Shown here piece by piece: positions 1 through 10,578 of a stretch of DNA of 64,000 bases. The position numbers and the translations under genes were made by a program. Within the stretch, counting starts at the first letter, position 1; each line of letters starts with the position of its first letter. The notes under the pieces were generated by a model. That model did no database searches. It was not told the DNA's origin and was given only the letters and a program-made list of their open reading frames with translations. Where the stretch lies: contig NC_092802.1 in NCBI RefSeq assembly GCF_918797505.1, positions 17,381,883-17,445,882 on the forward strand, given 5' to 3'. The stretch comes from Bemisia tabaci (Eukaryota > Arthropoda > Insecta > Hemiptera > Aleyrodidae).

Positions 1-33
1 ACCAAAAGCTCCAGGCGCAGCACCTGGAGCATC

Positions 34-196
34 AGTGGTGAGATGTTAATGACCGATTATCGATAGTTCCCCATTTAAAGTTGGGGTAAAGAATCGATTA
101 TGAAGGTGTTCGTTGCGAACACCCTGTTTATCGATCCATTTCCATAGGTTTAAATGAGAGTTTAATCGATATATCGCAAAACACGCCAAGCCACTG
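34..196. repeat. Family A palindromic element, copy 1 (diverged left end)
   Basis: Short palindromic element: two arms carrying CGAT-rich and TTTAAA boxes flank a central GTGTTCG..CGAACAC palindrome. The right end reads ATATCGCAAAACACGCCAAG, as in the other copies. The left end instead carries an alternative GATTATCGATAG end, also seen in the copies at 1098, 54497 and 56600. No coding capacity. Confidence 0.8.
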
Positions 197-853
197 TGGA
201 GCCTAGTGGGAGCTACGACTCCAGCATCCAGAACTTTCAGCCTTCGACCTCGGAACGGACAGTATGTCCATATAACGTGTAAATTTTTTTCAGTGTAAGA
301 ATCAATGATTTGCCGTAAGAATGGCAATACCCCACGTCGCATTTTTTGTAGGACGCAGCATTGGCTTGCCGCGTCGTCTTGTTCGTAGTCGTGGGAACTT
401 CAAAGACGGAGAGACCGAATGTCCCCGGTCCCTCGCCGATATATTTTTTTATGCTCCAACTTTTGTTCGGAATAGTAACTTTTTCCCATTATCCCGGCTT
501 GTTCTCACTTCTTCTCCCGAGCCGCTCCAAGTGAGAGCGCGTTGTTTTCCGCTTAGCATGCGTTTATGGGCTACGTTCCCTCATTCTCGTGTCGTACTGA
601 TCGTGAGAAAATGAGGCATTATCGAGTTCTGTCATGTCGTGTCAAAAATATTAGAATTAATCATCTTCCCCTGCGTAAACTTTTGCGTAAAATGTGCAGG
701 GCTCCCATTCCATGTTCGTCAAAAGTTCCGAGATGCGGAACTTTTTTGTTCCAATTTCTTCCACTGCATGACCGACAGAAGTTCCGGGATTCCTTTTAAA
801 CTTTTTCAAAAGTTCCGGAAAATATAATTGATCTGAAATATTTTTGGAATTTT

Positions 854-980
854 AAAAGATCCGGAATATTTTGGGGATTTCAAAAGATCCGGAATATTTT
901 TGGGATTTCGAAAGATCCGGAATATTTATGGAATTTCTAAAGATCCGTAATATTTTTGGAATTTCAAAAGATCCGAGAAA
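854..980. repeat. 28-bp minisatellite, five units
   Basis: The core AAAGATCCGGAATATTT recurs at 854, 882, 910, 938 and 966, an exact 28-nt spacing, with unit-to-unit substitutions. The flanks (780-830 and 975-1020) hold related AAAAGTTCCGG words, so the array seems to have grown out of a TTCCGG-rich segment. There are no unique spacers between units. Confidence 0.85.
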
Positions 981-1097
981 AGTTCAGGAAAATCTCAAAA
1001 GTTCCGGCATTTGAGACTAGTTCCGAGAAATGTGAGCACTGAAAATGTGGGCCACGAGTAAGGAAACAGGTTTTTCCTCCGCTTGTTTTTCTCCTCT

Positions 1098-1240
1098 TGC
1101 GATATCGATTGATCTGCCATTTAAACCTACGGAAAAGGATCGATGAACAGCTGGTGTTCGCAACGAACACCTGAATAATCGATTCTTTACCATAGCCTCA
1201 AATGGGGAAATATCGATAATCGATCATTCACACTTCACCA
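1098..1240. repeat. Family A palindromic element, copy 2
   Basis: Same arrangement as the other A copies: arm with GCCATTTAAACCTA, centre GGTGTTCGCAACGAACACC, and second arm ending in ATCGATAATCGATCATTCA. It uses the alternative right end, not the CACGCCACGCCACTG end. Confidence 0.8.
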
Positions 1241-2660
1241 AGTCGCATCAAGTTTGCACAGAGAAAAAGAGGGCAGTAGTATAATTCTTCCCAAAGACTG
1301 AATGTTAAGGATAAAGTTGAAAAACTGTTCTCACGTTCTAAGCATTTTTCCTCGGTTTTAAATTTTTTACAAGGATAAAACTGACGATTTGTTAGTTACA
1401 AAATCACTCCAAACTCCATTTTTTCCCACAAAATACGACTCTGTGCGTTTCTGCTGAACTCGATTCATATTTAATTATTAATGATTTTACAAAATCGCTG
1501 GAAAATCGCGCATTTCTTGCGATACCGGGGGATTTAGGATTTTAATGCGTCAATTTGAAGTGAAATTTTCCGTACATTGCAAGTCTAATACAATTGGATC
1601 GCAATTCGGTCGGGAACCCTGCCTTTTAGGTTTGCGACAACCCCCCCCCCCCCCCTCTCCCCCCCACTCCCGAAGGGTGGCTGAAGGAGGGGAGGGTTTC
1701 AGGATCATAAAATTCGGGTTCTTGGGAGTCAATTCCCTATTTGACTCCGCGATTCCTGACTTCGCGCTACCTAAAACAACCGTGGAAAAAGCCTAGTGCG
1801 GGTAAAACAGCGTGCGGGCAACGGGAGTACTCCCCGCTAATTTGAAAATTGGCGCATCTATTTGTATATTGGCGCGTCAACTTGCCCGGAATTGGCGGGA
1901 ACCAATGGGAGTGGATGTTTCCTCTTGTTTACATACGCGTTGTTTTGATAACAAGTTGCACACAAACGTGGCTATTCATCCACCCGCGAGTGTTAACAAC
2001 AGGTCTTTTGCATATTTAAAGTAATTCAAAATGCTCGAGGCTCTTGATTTTTCGTATCAGTGCGAAGTAGTCTTAACCACATCCCTCCAAAGAATATTCA
2101 ATTCGGTGTGCCCTCGTTCTATCTCCGAAGTCGACTTCTCGAGGTGATTCTCTGAGAGCATCTGTAAGTTCACACGAATAGTTCATTTTTCCTTTCTCGC
2201 AGTTTCACAAGAATTGCATTGTTCGAAATTATTGAGGCTTTCAAATTCCAGGAAGCTTCAAAACCTTCACTTTGGTTCGTTTATCAATTCATTCCTTATT
2301 TATCACCGGGATTCACATGTCATGTTGTAGTCTACCTGTGTCCAAATGTCTCTAAACGTCAGTGTCTCCCATCTCACCGGTTTATTTATACCTACATTGA
2401 CCTACCTTAAAGAAGGGTTGCACAGCTGAGAGATGAAATACTTCTTGCCTAGAAATGAGACTACGGAAGGTCTCCGTCAAATTCAGAGTCAAATCTATTG
2501 CGTAGTGTCTGTTGACGCATTGATTCCTATGATGATCATGACTCTCAAATAATTGATTTAATGCCTTGTAGATTCATACATACATATCCATCAAAGATTA
2601 ATGACAGAATGGAATACCTAAATTTTCCCTGAAGCCTTGTAGCCTAGGCACGTATTGTGA
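1241..2660. other. No gene recognised; poly-C tract at about 1641-1660
   Basis: Non-coding AT-rich DNA with a C homopolymer run near 1641-1660 followed by CT-rich sequence. The short open frames here have no recognisable domains. I see no other structure. Confidence 0.5.
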
Positions 2661-2823
2661 CCCTAGTAAAAGTGAGTCACCCTGACGTCAGGCTATGTTT
2701 CTTAAACTACCCTGAGTCAGACTGATTCAGGCTGATGTCAGACGGATGTTAGCCTGAATCAGTCTGACTCAGGGTAGTTTATGAAACATAACCCGACGTC
2801 AGGCTGACTCACTTTTACTAGGG
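2661..2823. repeat. Near-perfect 163-bp palindrome
   Basis: The ends CCCTAGTAAAAGTGAGTC and GACTCACTTTTACTAGGG are exact reverse complements. The inner arms (GTCAGGCTATGTTTC, CTACCCTGAGTCAGACTGA) are also mirrored with only small differences, leaving a very short centre. It is probably a foldback element. It is the only copy in this window. Confidence 0.85.
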
Positions 2824-2960
2824 AGAGAAGGTAAACAGAAGAGTTGATCTGACCATAGATGCGCAGAGAAGACTAAATGCATTAAGTACTTAAAGCTGCC
2901 ATAAATATTCACATTTAATGTCAAAATTGATAAGTCTTTGATCTTATTTTAGTCAAATCC

Positions 2961-3257
2961 AAGGTCAATAGACCCAGGTCAGTCCGTAAGGAAATTTGAG
3001 TGTGATAATCTTTGCAAAATGAGAGCGAGAGCTATCGGGGTTGTCAACAGATTCCCCCGATTGCTTGTCTCACTCAGTTGTTCCCCTGATCTGATTACGC
3101 TGTTCTTATGCAGATTGGGGGAAGTGTGCGTTAGAGCAGCGCAAATTTTGTAAATGTTTAGAAAATAGTGAAACAGCAAATCGGGGGAATTTCGTCGCCA
3201 GATTGGGAAATTTCATAGAGCATCTTGCTAACGTTCTGACCTGGGTCTATCGACCTT
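2961..3257. mobile_element. Short TIR element, about 300 bp
   Basis: AAGGTCAATAGACCCAGGTCAG at the left mirrors CTGACCTGGGTCTATCGACCTT at the right, a terminal inverted repeat of about 22 bp with one mismatch. The interior holds further short inverted GGGGGAA/TTCCCCC words. No coding capacity, so non-autonomous. Confidence 0.6.
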
Positions 3258-3649
3258 GAGTCAAATCTATTTTCTCTCCTCTGCTCACTACCCTGCAGCA
3301 AAAAGATATCTTCCCAGGTAAAAGTGACTTGAATGTAGTATATGAAGCCATGTCTGTATGAACAATGTATATGGAAAATCTGACATTTTTAGGGACGACG
3401 CTTTTTAAGAATCTGCAAACCATAAGAAGTATTAGTCTCAAATTTCAGACTTCTGGCATAGTTTCATGCGGAGATTTGAATGAGAAACCATGTTTTATCT
3501 AAAAACAGCAGATGTCAGAATTCACTGTTTATCTAAATCATTCGCTGAAGCTCATGAATATCCCGTACTTACATGGACACTTTACAATAGTAACAAAAGT
3601 GAAAAGGACTCGTTGCATGTAGTTATTTTAGAGATGGGACCCCCCTAAA

Positions 3650-4112
3650 TCTTTTCTTAAATTTAGAAGATTGATACTATAATTAAAGTTACCAAACATT
3701 TTTCTACCGAAAAATCAGGGGAAATCTCAACAGTCATCATATAATTTGATTTAATCAAATACTTTAACTCTTTCTCTCTGGCGAGAAAGAATTATCTGTA
3801 AAAATATGTATCATAAAGTAGTATTTAATACTATTTCTAGTTCCTAAACGAAAATTTAGGTACTTATCTCGACATTTTCAGCATGTCTCAAAATATAGAA
3901 TTTTTAAAAATTAACTTTTAAAAGTATGAGAAGTTTTTGGAGAGAAACAGACAAAAAGAGGTTGTAGATTTGATGAGTTATTTTTCGCAAAATATCGAAA
4001 ACTCGTGAATTTTTCGCTGTAAATTTAACAATTTCGAAAACTGTCAAAATTTGATAATCTACCCAGGCATTAGATGAAATACCCGATTTGACCAATCGTC
4101 TACGACATACTT
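3650..4112. repeat. Family V element, copy 1
   Basis: About 400 bp resembling the segment at 37267-37687. Shared landmarks in order are GAGAAAGAATTaTC, ATCATAAAGTAGTA, a T-rich centre with AACTTT, AATTTGAcAATCTrCC and the end GGCATTaGATGAAATrCC. It is AT-rich and non-coding. The left boundary is uncertain. Confidence 0.55.
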
Positions 4113-4690
4113 ATATAGCCTCATTCATATGTACCTTTATGTTCAATACTAAAATAATGATCTTCGTTCCTCAGAAATCTCACGCATTCGGAGTCGTATA
4201 CTTTGCTATTGAAGATTGATCTCAGCGAAAGGGAAAACTAAGGAATGAGATTTTTATTCCTCTCATGTTGAAAACCAAAGGATGAATCTCGTTCCAACTC
4301 CTCGACGTTCGACACGATTTGGGTATTATTTAAATCGATCATGAAATGTTTTAACATCTAAAAAATTACAGCCCTCGAAGATATTTTTATCGGGGCAGGA
4401 ACGATATGGATTTGCTGAGTAAAACGGGAGCTTAAGAAACTTTTCCTATCCATGTCGCAAGGGATCAAGGCGCTAGCGGGTGGTGTAGGATTCACGCACA
4501 TAAATAATTTTTAATGTTGTCGTACGAATAGAGCACGGAGGAAAGTGGGCATTATCACGAAACTTAGGTGACCCAGATTCTGAGCTTGGATTTATTTCTA
4601 GGACGTTTGGCGCAAAAAATTATGAATGAGCTGGGATTGGGTAAAAAATGAATTTATGATATGATTTTCACAGAGCATTGAAGCTCAGTT
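4113..4690. other. No feature recognised
   Basis: AT-rich sequence without a recognisable gene, repeat or structured element. Confidence 0.4.
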
Positions 4691-4917
4691 CTGCCATGCT
4701 AAGGAAAAACGCCGTACGAGCCTTCAGGCGTTGCCGAATTTCCTTTGACAAATCATTAATTTCAAGTAAATTTGTGAATGTTTTCCTTCCAATTTCGCAG
4801 GCAATTTGATCTCAAAAGTCTGCAAATTTCAAGGGAAAATCTTAATAAAATAAACATTTTATCGGAGGAAATTTGGCAACTCTCGAATGTTCATACGGCG
4901 TTCTTCCTTAGCACGGC
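4691..4917. repeat. Family C element, copy 1
   Basis: Left end CTGCCATGCTAAGGAAAAAC and right end TTCTTCCTTAGCACGGCG are inverted repeats. The inner arms GTTGCCgAATTTCCTTTGA and GGAAATTTGGCAAC are mirrored too. Roughly 230-250 bp and non-coding; this is the most frequent family in the window. Confidence 0.85.
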
Positions 4918-4923
4918 GAGTTG

Positions 4924-5175
4924 GACCGAGTTGAGCAGAAAGGAACCAAGCCACTGCAGCTATTGCCAAATTGAACTGGTCATTTCAATTTTTTGCGTGC
5001 CAACAGTTGTTCGGATTTTTGTGCAAATTCCAGCGAGTTTTCCGCACATTACGAAGTAAATTTCTCAAAATTTTCAAAGGAAACCGCACGAACGTTCTCT
5101 CGTAAAAAATTAAATTGCCCAGTTAAATTTGGCAATAGCTGATGTGACTTGGTGTCTTTCTGCTTAACGCGGTCC
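4924..5175. repeat. Family E element, copy 1
   Basis: Terminal inverted repeat GGACCGAGTTGAGCAGAAAG / CTTTCTGCTTAACGCGGTCC. The inner arms CCAAGCCACtGCAGCTATTG and CAATAGCTGATGTGACTTGG are also mirrored. It directly abuts the right end of the C copy, and the same E family is nested inside another C copy at 28743. Confidence 0.8.
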
Positions 5176-5240
5176 AGTTGAGGGTTTCTTAATCACCAAT
5201 CAAGGGCGTCTTCATCTCGGAATATTTTGGCTCGAAATCA

Positions 5241-5688
5241 TTAAGGTGATTCAATGGAAGCCATATTTTGTGTCAGAACGGCGTGCGATATATCGCATCC
5301 ATTGACTCTATTTTTCAGCTACTAATCATTTCCCTCGAATTTTGAGATCGCAATTCTGTTGGTAGGAGACTGAAGCACTCACTCACCAATTTTTACAAAC
5401 AAATTCCGCATAATAAAAGCGTGGTTTTTTTAGAGAGAAAATATCGCATTCGATACTGATATCGAAACTGCACTCGAATGCAATATTTTCCCTCTACGAA
5501 AACCACCCTCATATTACGTTGAATTTGTTTGTCAAACTTGGTGAGTGAATTTCTTAGTCTCCTGACAACAAAATTGCGATCTGAAAATTCGAGAAAAATG
5601 ACGAGTAGGTGAGAAAATGGAACCAATCGATGTGATGTATCGCGTGTCGTTTTGACACAAAATACGGCGTCCATCGAATCACCTTAAA
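5241..5688. repeat. Family W palindromic element
   Basis: Long foldback. The left arm (TAAGGTGATTCAATGGAAGC, then TTTTGTGTCAGAACGGCGTG) mirrors the right arm (CGTTTTGACACAAAATACGG, then CCATCGAATCACCTTA). Inner arms around ATTTTGAGATCGCAATTcTG are likewise repeated inverted. Right-arm fragments of the same family occur at about 48288-48348 and 59216-59272. Confidence 0.8.
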
Positions 5689-5784
5689 CGCAACTCCCTG
5701 ACACATGCAATTGTAACAGTCGTATATCGAAATAACACTAAGCCCTTAGTTGAATCCAAAATTTTCGATCGTAGGATTCCGAAG

Positions 5785-5949
5785 CAGTGGCGTGGCGTGA
5801 ATTGCGATACATCGATTGTTATGCCATTTAAACCCATGGTAAAGGATTGATTATTAAGGTGTTCGCTGCGAACACCCTGTTTATCGATTCTTTTCCATAG
5901 GTTTAAATGGCCGATCAATCGACATATCGCAAAGCACGCCACGCCACTG
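5785..5949. mobile_element. Family A hAT-like MITE, copy 3
   Basis: Starts CAGTGGCGTGGCGTG and ends CACGCCACGCCACTG. The centre is the 19-bp palindrome GGTGTTCGCTGCGAACACC. Flanks TTCCGAAG and ATCCGAAG match at 7 of 8 positions, consistent with an 8-bp target-site duplication. Confidence 0.85.
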
Positions 5950-6679
5950 TATCCGAAGGTTTCCAACGGATCCGACAAAATACTCGAATATTCTAAGAAA
6001 CAAAACGAGCTGTCCACGAAGAAGATAAAAAAGTGAATCATATCGCTTTCATAACGTCGATCGCCTCTACGGATAATACGGATTGAAGCAATAACGCAGT
6101 GCGGTGGCTCAATCCCCAAAATCCATCTTCAATAATAATCAGAAATGCTTTGAGCCATTGAGACCCCGAAGTATTATTATTGCCAGTTAACGAAAGGAGA
6201 GCAAATAATTTCCTAGTCGGGTACAAACCACCAGGTGCAATCCACCAATTAGGTTTCATCCGGAAGAACTTTATAACGAGGTTTGGGTTTTTTAATTTAA
6301 CAATTAAAGGGACTTTTTAAGGAGAACTTGATAAAAGGGGAAGAAAATAAATAATAAAAGCCTCCCTTCTAAAAGAAAAAATGAGGGATAAAAACGCTCT
6401 CCCTCCTCCGATTGAGCTCCTGGAGCTTTCTTCAGCCGAAACGCTCGTAGTGCCTCCCATCAAAGCTATTAAACAAACGTTCGATACTGTAGTTAGAACG
6501 CATCACCTTTTTATACTTTTAGGGCTCGCTCCTGTCAATTAGATCGAGATGAGTACCATATTTCTAGATTGAGGTGAAAAAATCTTTTTATTCTATGTGA
6601 CCTAATATAAAAAAATGCACATTATATCACTTTGTGGGAGAATGATTTCCGGATTTTTCTGATGATCAGCACCCTTTCC
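5950..6679. other. No feature recognised
   Basis: Apart from purine-rich sequence at 6290-6400 I see no repeat family, gene or structure. Confidence 0.4.
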
Positions 6680-7282
6680 GGGGCTTTAGTAGAAGAGCCC
6701 CACCATGGCAAAATTGTCAATCAACTTCCGAGACACCCAGTGGACGCTCCGGTCCGACCCCCTCCCCTCCACACTCCCTCGCGCGATTTACGTACCCTAT
6801 TGCCGTGCTGCCAAAACCCCTAAAATCAACAATCAAGCCAACGAACCAAAATAAAGTAACCAAACCTAACCTAACCTAACCTAACCTAACCTAACCTAAC
6901 CTAACCTAACCTACCCTAACAAGAAAAACACGAAAAATACAAAATGAAAATAAACAACAATAAGAAAACGGAAAAGAAAAAATGAAACTCACCTAGTCAT
7001 TGCAATGGAAAAACGAAACATGACGCACGCACAATGAAATCAGAACTAACCCAAGTGTGACGGGCAGTTACTGAATAGACTCCGCCGCTCTGAACTTTGA
7101 CCGAACATCACACCACCGACCTCACACATTCTTCCTCCCTCCCCACCCATCATTTTCCGGCTGCAGTTTGTTTACCCGTTTTGCAACCGCACTCAACCAG
7201 CCGTCCACCTGAAGCGTCCACCGGGTGTCTCGAAAGTTGATCGACAATATTGCCGTGGTGGGGCTCTTCTACTAAAGACCCC
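6680..7282. mobile_element. TIR transposon remnant (family T) enclosing telomere-like repeats
   Basis: The left end GGGGCTTTAGTAGAAGAGCC, followed by CCACCATGGCAAaATTGTC and a CGAGACACCCaGTGGACGCT box, is mirrored at the right end by AGCGTCCACCGGGTGTCTCG, GACAATATTGCCGTGGTGG and GGCTCTTCTACTAAAGACCC. The inverted arms reach about 60-70 bp. The 450-bp interior has no transposase frame, so this is a non-autonomous element. A (CCTAA)n array lies in the middle. Confidence 0.75.
6865..6919 (-). repeat. Interstitial telomere-like (TTAGG)n array
   Basis: Nine perfect CCTAA units in a row (6865-6909), one variant CCTAC and one more CCTAA: eleven units of the canonical insect telomere sequence in reverse orientation. 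It sits inside the terminal inverted repeats of element T and not at a chromosome end, so it is an interstitial array. Confidence 0.9.
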
Positions 7283-7673
7283 TTTTTCCCGCAAAGCACA
7301 ATACAATTCAGTACAGCTTTCGCATTTACGAGCCAAGAGTGGAAAAACTTGAAATGATGATAAAAATCGACATTTTCATGATAGAGATATTGTTTTATAT
7401 TTTTTTAGAGAAAAAAATGTACTTTGTTTCTACGGAGGCATCGCAAGCTTCTCCGAAGAGCGAGGCCTCCTTCCTTATCGTTCATCAGTAAGGAAATCGC
7501 TCGGATACTTTGCGCGAGGTCTATGAAACGTTTTCCCAGAACCGCCCATCATAAATCACATATTTTTTCCATCGATCGATTTCAAGGAATCAACCGTTTT
7601 CTTGCATGACTCCCGAGCAAATCCGGGAACTAAATCCTCCGTCCACCGGGCGATTTCCAGGATCCGGCGGAAT
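7283..7673. other. No feature recognised
   Basis: Non-coding; no repeat family recognised before the A copy at 7674. Confidence 0.4.
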
Positions 7674-7838
7674 CAGCGGCGTGGCGTGCTTTGCGATATA
7701 TCGATTTTTATGCCATTTAAACCTATGGAAAATGATCGATGAACAGGGTATTCGCTGCGAACACCTTATTAATCGATTCTTTACCATAGGTTTAAATGAC
7801 AGAACAATCGATACATCGCAATTCACGCCACGCCACTT
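7674..7838. mobile_element. Family A hAT-like MITE, copy 4, with 8-bp TSD
   Basis: Palindromic element with ends CAGCGGCGTGGCGTGC and CACGCCACGCCACTT. The exact octamer GGCGGAAT flanks both sides (7666-7673 and 7839-7846). An 8-bp target-site duplication plus CAGNG-type ends is the signature of the hAT superfamily. Confidence 0.9.
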
Positions 7839-8011
7839 GGCGGAATCTCTCGGGAATAGGTGTAATTTTGCTGATGGCGTGGATAATTTTCGCGACGCGA
7901 AATTTTTCCCGAGAGGAAACCGAGACGATGCCCTCCAGCTCGATTGTCGAACCGTTCTCGAACGATCGATGAATAACGTTGCTAAGATAGGGATTTATCG
8001 AATACGGGAAT

Positions 8012-8178
8012 CAGTGGCGTGGCGCGTGCTTTGCGATATATCGATTGTTATACCATTTAAACCTATGGTAAAGAATCGATTACTAAGGTGTTCGCTGCGA
8101 ACACCCTGTTTATCGATCCTTTTCCATAGGTTTAAATGGCATAAAAATCGATATATCGCAAAGCACGCCACGCCACTG
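8012..8178. mobile_element. Family A hAT-like MITE, copy 5
   Basis: Near-perfect palindrome with CAGTGGCGTGGCG start and CGCCACGCCACTG end, 170 bp from copy 4. The flanks ACGGGAAT and ATGGGAAT match at 7 of 8 positions. Open frames that cross it on both strands are by-products of the palindrome. Confidence 0.9.
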
Positions 8179-9163
8179 ATGGGAATTCTAAATTGATTCA
8201 AAAATCGATTCCGGACTCACCCGACCGGCAAAAGTGCTCGCTCCGAGGACGATGCTGAAAGTCAAGATATGCATCGAGCCTTCGCCCGGTTTTTTTTTTT
8301 TTTTTATTATTTTTTTTTTAAAGAACAGATTCTTCACCGGGGCTGCACAAGTGAAATTGAAATTATGAAAGATTGGAAATCTTTTTTTTTTGGGGGGGGG
8401 GGGGGAGGCAGGGAGGAATTTTCCAAAGTGGGCAAAAAATACTTTTTATGTTGTTATCAGGTTTTTTACTCATAGATATTAATTTGGGTTCTAAATTTGA
8501 TTGTAACTCCAACGTTGGTCGGATACAAAATATGTAAGTAGGTAGGAGTAAAAAGGCAAACCACATCTTCTTTAGAAAATACGGTTCTTTTTCCATAAAC
8601 GTAACACATCGGAAACAACATAGTTCTCGTCCTCTGCACGGCTCGCGGTACGCAAAGATGAATCACTCGACAGTGAAAACTCCTTCAAATAATCGGTTAT
8701 ACCACAAAACGACGCCAGAACACGAATAGTGGCCTATCCGCTCAGTCAGGTGTATTTTGAACATTTTTCGTTAAGGTTTGACTTCTAAAACGTGCGTAGT
8801 AGTAAAAGGGATATGAAGGATGAAATATGAAGAATGGTCATGTTGTAAACTTCAGGTAGAGCAAAAAGAAGAGTTATTTCGTATAGGTTATTTCGAGGTT
8901 ATTCCTACAGCGGAATCGTTACTGAGAAATAATCGCTGCAATATTGAGGCAAATGCACAGTTAATTTCACTTCGCATCGTATCACCCGGGGTTTTCCGGC
9001 ACCGAATTTTACTCCCCGACTTTAAGCAGCGAGCGGAGATTTTGAACGCGTGTTTTTCCACTTTCACTATCGATAAGTGATCAGCGCAAAGGCACATTCG
9101 CCGCATATCTATGCGGTGCATAGCCAAACAAAAAACCACACCTCTCCCGTCGAAGAGTCATCC
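8179..9163. other. No gene recognised; T and G homopolymer runs
   Basis: Poly-T at 8291-8320, then T9 and about G12 at 8381-8406. Otherwise unremarkable sequence without recognised repeats. Confidence 0.45.
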
Positions 9164-9365
9164 GCCGTGCTAAGGAAAAACGCCGTATGAACATTCGAGA
9201 GTTGCCAACTATCCTCAGATAAAACACGTATTTCTGAGGAGAGTTGTGCAGATTTTCCTTGAAATTTTCAGTTATTTTAGATTTAATTGCGAATATATTA
9301 CCTGAAAAATTTGAAAAGTAATATTCACGATTTCTGCGGTAAATTTGAGTTGTATTAGAGGAACA

Positions 9366-9395
9366 AATAAAGAAGGAGATTTAATGAAAATATGG
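9366..9395 (-). pseudogene. nad2: Inverted fragment of mitochondrial nad2
   Basis: Reverse complement matches the 3' part of the nad2 copy at 9947-9976; the 20-mer AATAAAGAAGGAGATTTAAT is an exact reverse complement of 9957-9976. Read on the minus strand with the invertebrate mitochondrial code it gives MFSLNLLLY with no stop, while the forward copy has TAA at the same site. This inverted copy may therefore be the better-preserved one. Confidence 0.7.
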
Positions 9396-9398
9396 GTA

Positions 9399-9647
9399 AA
9401 CAAGGCTGAAAATTATTGAAACACTAAAAGGCAGGACGTTTCGAGCTGCTACCAGCTCATTTTCAGCTGCAAGAACGCATTAAAACAAGTAAAAAACAAG
9501 TAAAATGGAGTGGTTACGTGATAACGGCTGGGGTCAGGTCGCCACTCAATTTTTTACTTGTGTTTGTGTGTTTTTGCAGCTGAAAATGAGCTGGTAGCAG
9601 CTCGAAACGTCCTGACTTTTAGTGTTTCAATAATTTTTAGCCTTGTT
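9399..9647. mobile_element. Foldback element inside the nad2 insertion
   Basis: Arms 9399-9472 and 9574-9647 are near-perfect inverted repeats (AACAAGGCTGAAAATTATTG at the outside, CAGCTCATTTTCAGCTGCAA at the inside) around a 100-bp loop. It separates the inverted nad2 piece from the forward one, so it probably inserted into, or arrived with, the mitochondrial DNA. Confidence 0.8.
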
Positions 9648-10009
9648 AAATTAATGGGTTATAGTTCTATGGTTACTATCTGTTAATTTATTTATAGTAT
9701 AAGAATTAGGTTAAATTTGTTCTTCCTTTATTTTATAGGCTATGTAATCATACTTTGCTGACTGATTAATGCTTTGGTTAAGTACAACATTTTTTATATT
9801 AATCAATTTAAGTTTAGTTTTTTTAAATACAAAGATTATAATCTTTATTTATGGTTTAAGGATTTCTGGATTTCCTCCTTTTCTTGGATTTTTAATGAAA
9901 TGATTAGTGATTAATTATCACCATCCATAATATCCACCATTATCCACCATATTTTAATTAAATCTCCTTCTTTATTCCTATATTCGGGCTATGTTTTTGT
10001 GCTTTATCG
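9648..10009 (+). pseudogene. nad2: Nuclear mitochondrial segment (NUMT): partial nad2
   Basis: Translated with the invertebrate mitochondrial code (TGA = W, ATA = M), the segment gives KLMGYSSM at 9648-9671. It then gives LMLWLSTTFFMLINLSLVF and NTKIMIFIYGL, the hallmark GFPPFLGFLMKWLVIN at 9868-9918, and LNLLLYSYIRAMFLCF near 9960-10005. In known NADH dehydrogenase subunit 2 proteins, a K/R-x-M-AYSSI motif, a PPF.GF..KW motif and a late LYFYLR motif occur in this order. The copy is not functional: one TAA near 9687, a frame change near 9770, further TAA codons near 9930 and 9955, and codons that only make sense in mitochondria. The surrounding AT-rich base composition also fits mitochondrial origin. 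Confidence 0.88.
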
Positions 10010-10197
10010 TTAGAGGAAACAGCAACGTCTGAAGGCTCATACGGCGTTCTTCCTTAGCGCGGCAGTCATCTTCGTGGGGAGGCCCTGCCATTTGGGCGGG
10101 AAATCAATCATAGCAACCGCCCATATCTCAAACATGGCCTGAGAGCGGCACGTCATCGAATGCCGCCGAAATTGATAGAGCCGCGGAGTTCCCGTCG

Positions 10198-10437
10198 CAC
10201 AGTGGTGAGAGCTTTTCAGATAATTCCGTCATGAGAAAGGGATTTTGTGAGATAATATCTTTGTTAATACAAAACTTAGAGGTTTAAAAATGGTTTCATT
10301 GATTTTCTTGTAAGATTTCCTGTGAAGAACCCCGTGAAATGTATGATGTAACGAAATAAACATTGAAATTTGCAGATTTAGCAGAACATTTTGGATCTGA
10401 TCTCTCCGAGTGGCTCGTTCCACTGTGCGGCGGTTTC
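10198..10437. repeat. Family G element, copy 1
   Basis: Ends CACAGTGG and CCACTGTG, with GTGGCTCGTTCCACTGTG at the right as in other G copies (TTGACTCGATCCACCGTG). It is non-coding and about 240 bp. Confidence 0.6.
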
Positions 10438-10578
10438 GGATTTGGATTCGGACAGGGCATGAATAAAAAATGTTAAGCGGGTGAGCGGCAATCAGATAAA
10501 AAAGTCGGCGGGAAAACGCGCGGTCTCCAGTGTTGCCATTTCCAAAATATAAATGTTCGTCGATCGTTTTTTTGCAGT

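Larger units (their letters stand above)
9164..10065. mobile_element. Family C element, copy 2, split by a mitochondrial insertion
   Basis: The left half (9164 to about 9354) begins GCCGTGCTAAGGAAAAACGC, and the right end (10019-10065) reads AACGTCTGAAGGCTCATACG to TTAGCGCGGC. Between them lies a foreign 650-bp block flanked by TTAGAGGAA on both sides (9355-9363 and 10010-10018). The C element itself may be flanked by AGTCATC (9155-9161 and 10065-10071). Confidence 0.8.

Noticed and set aside
854..980. CRISPR-like regular repeats
   Set aside because: Units are directly adjacent with no unique spacers and the genome is eukaryotic; it is a minisatellite.
7606..8196. 196-codon plus-strand ORF
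   Set aside because: It consists of two A palindromes and the DNA between; the peptide repeats itself in both directions. Not a gene.
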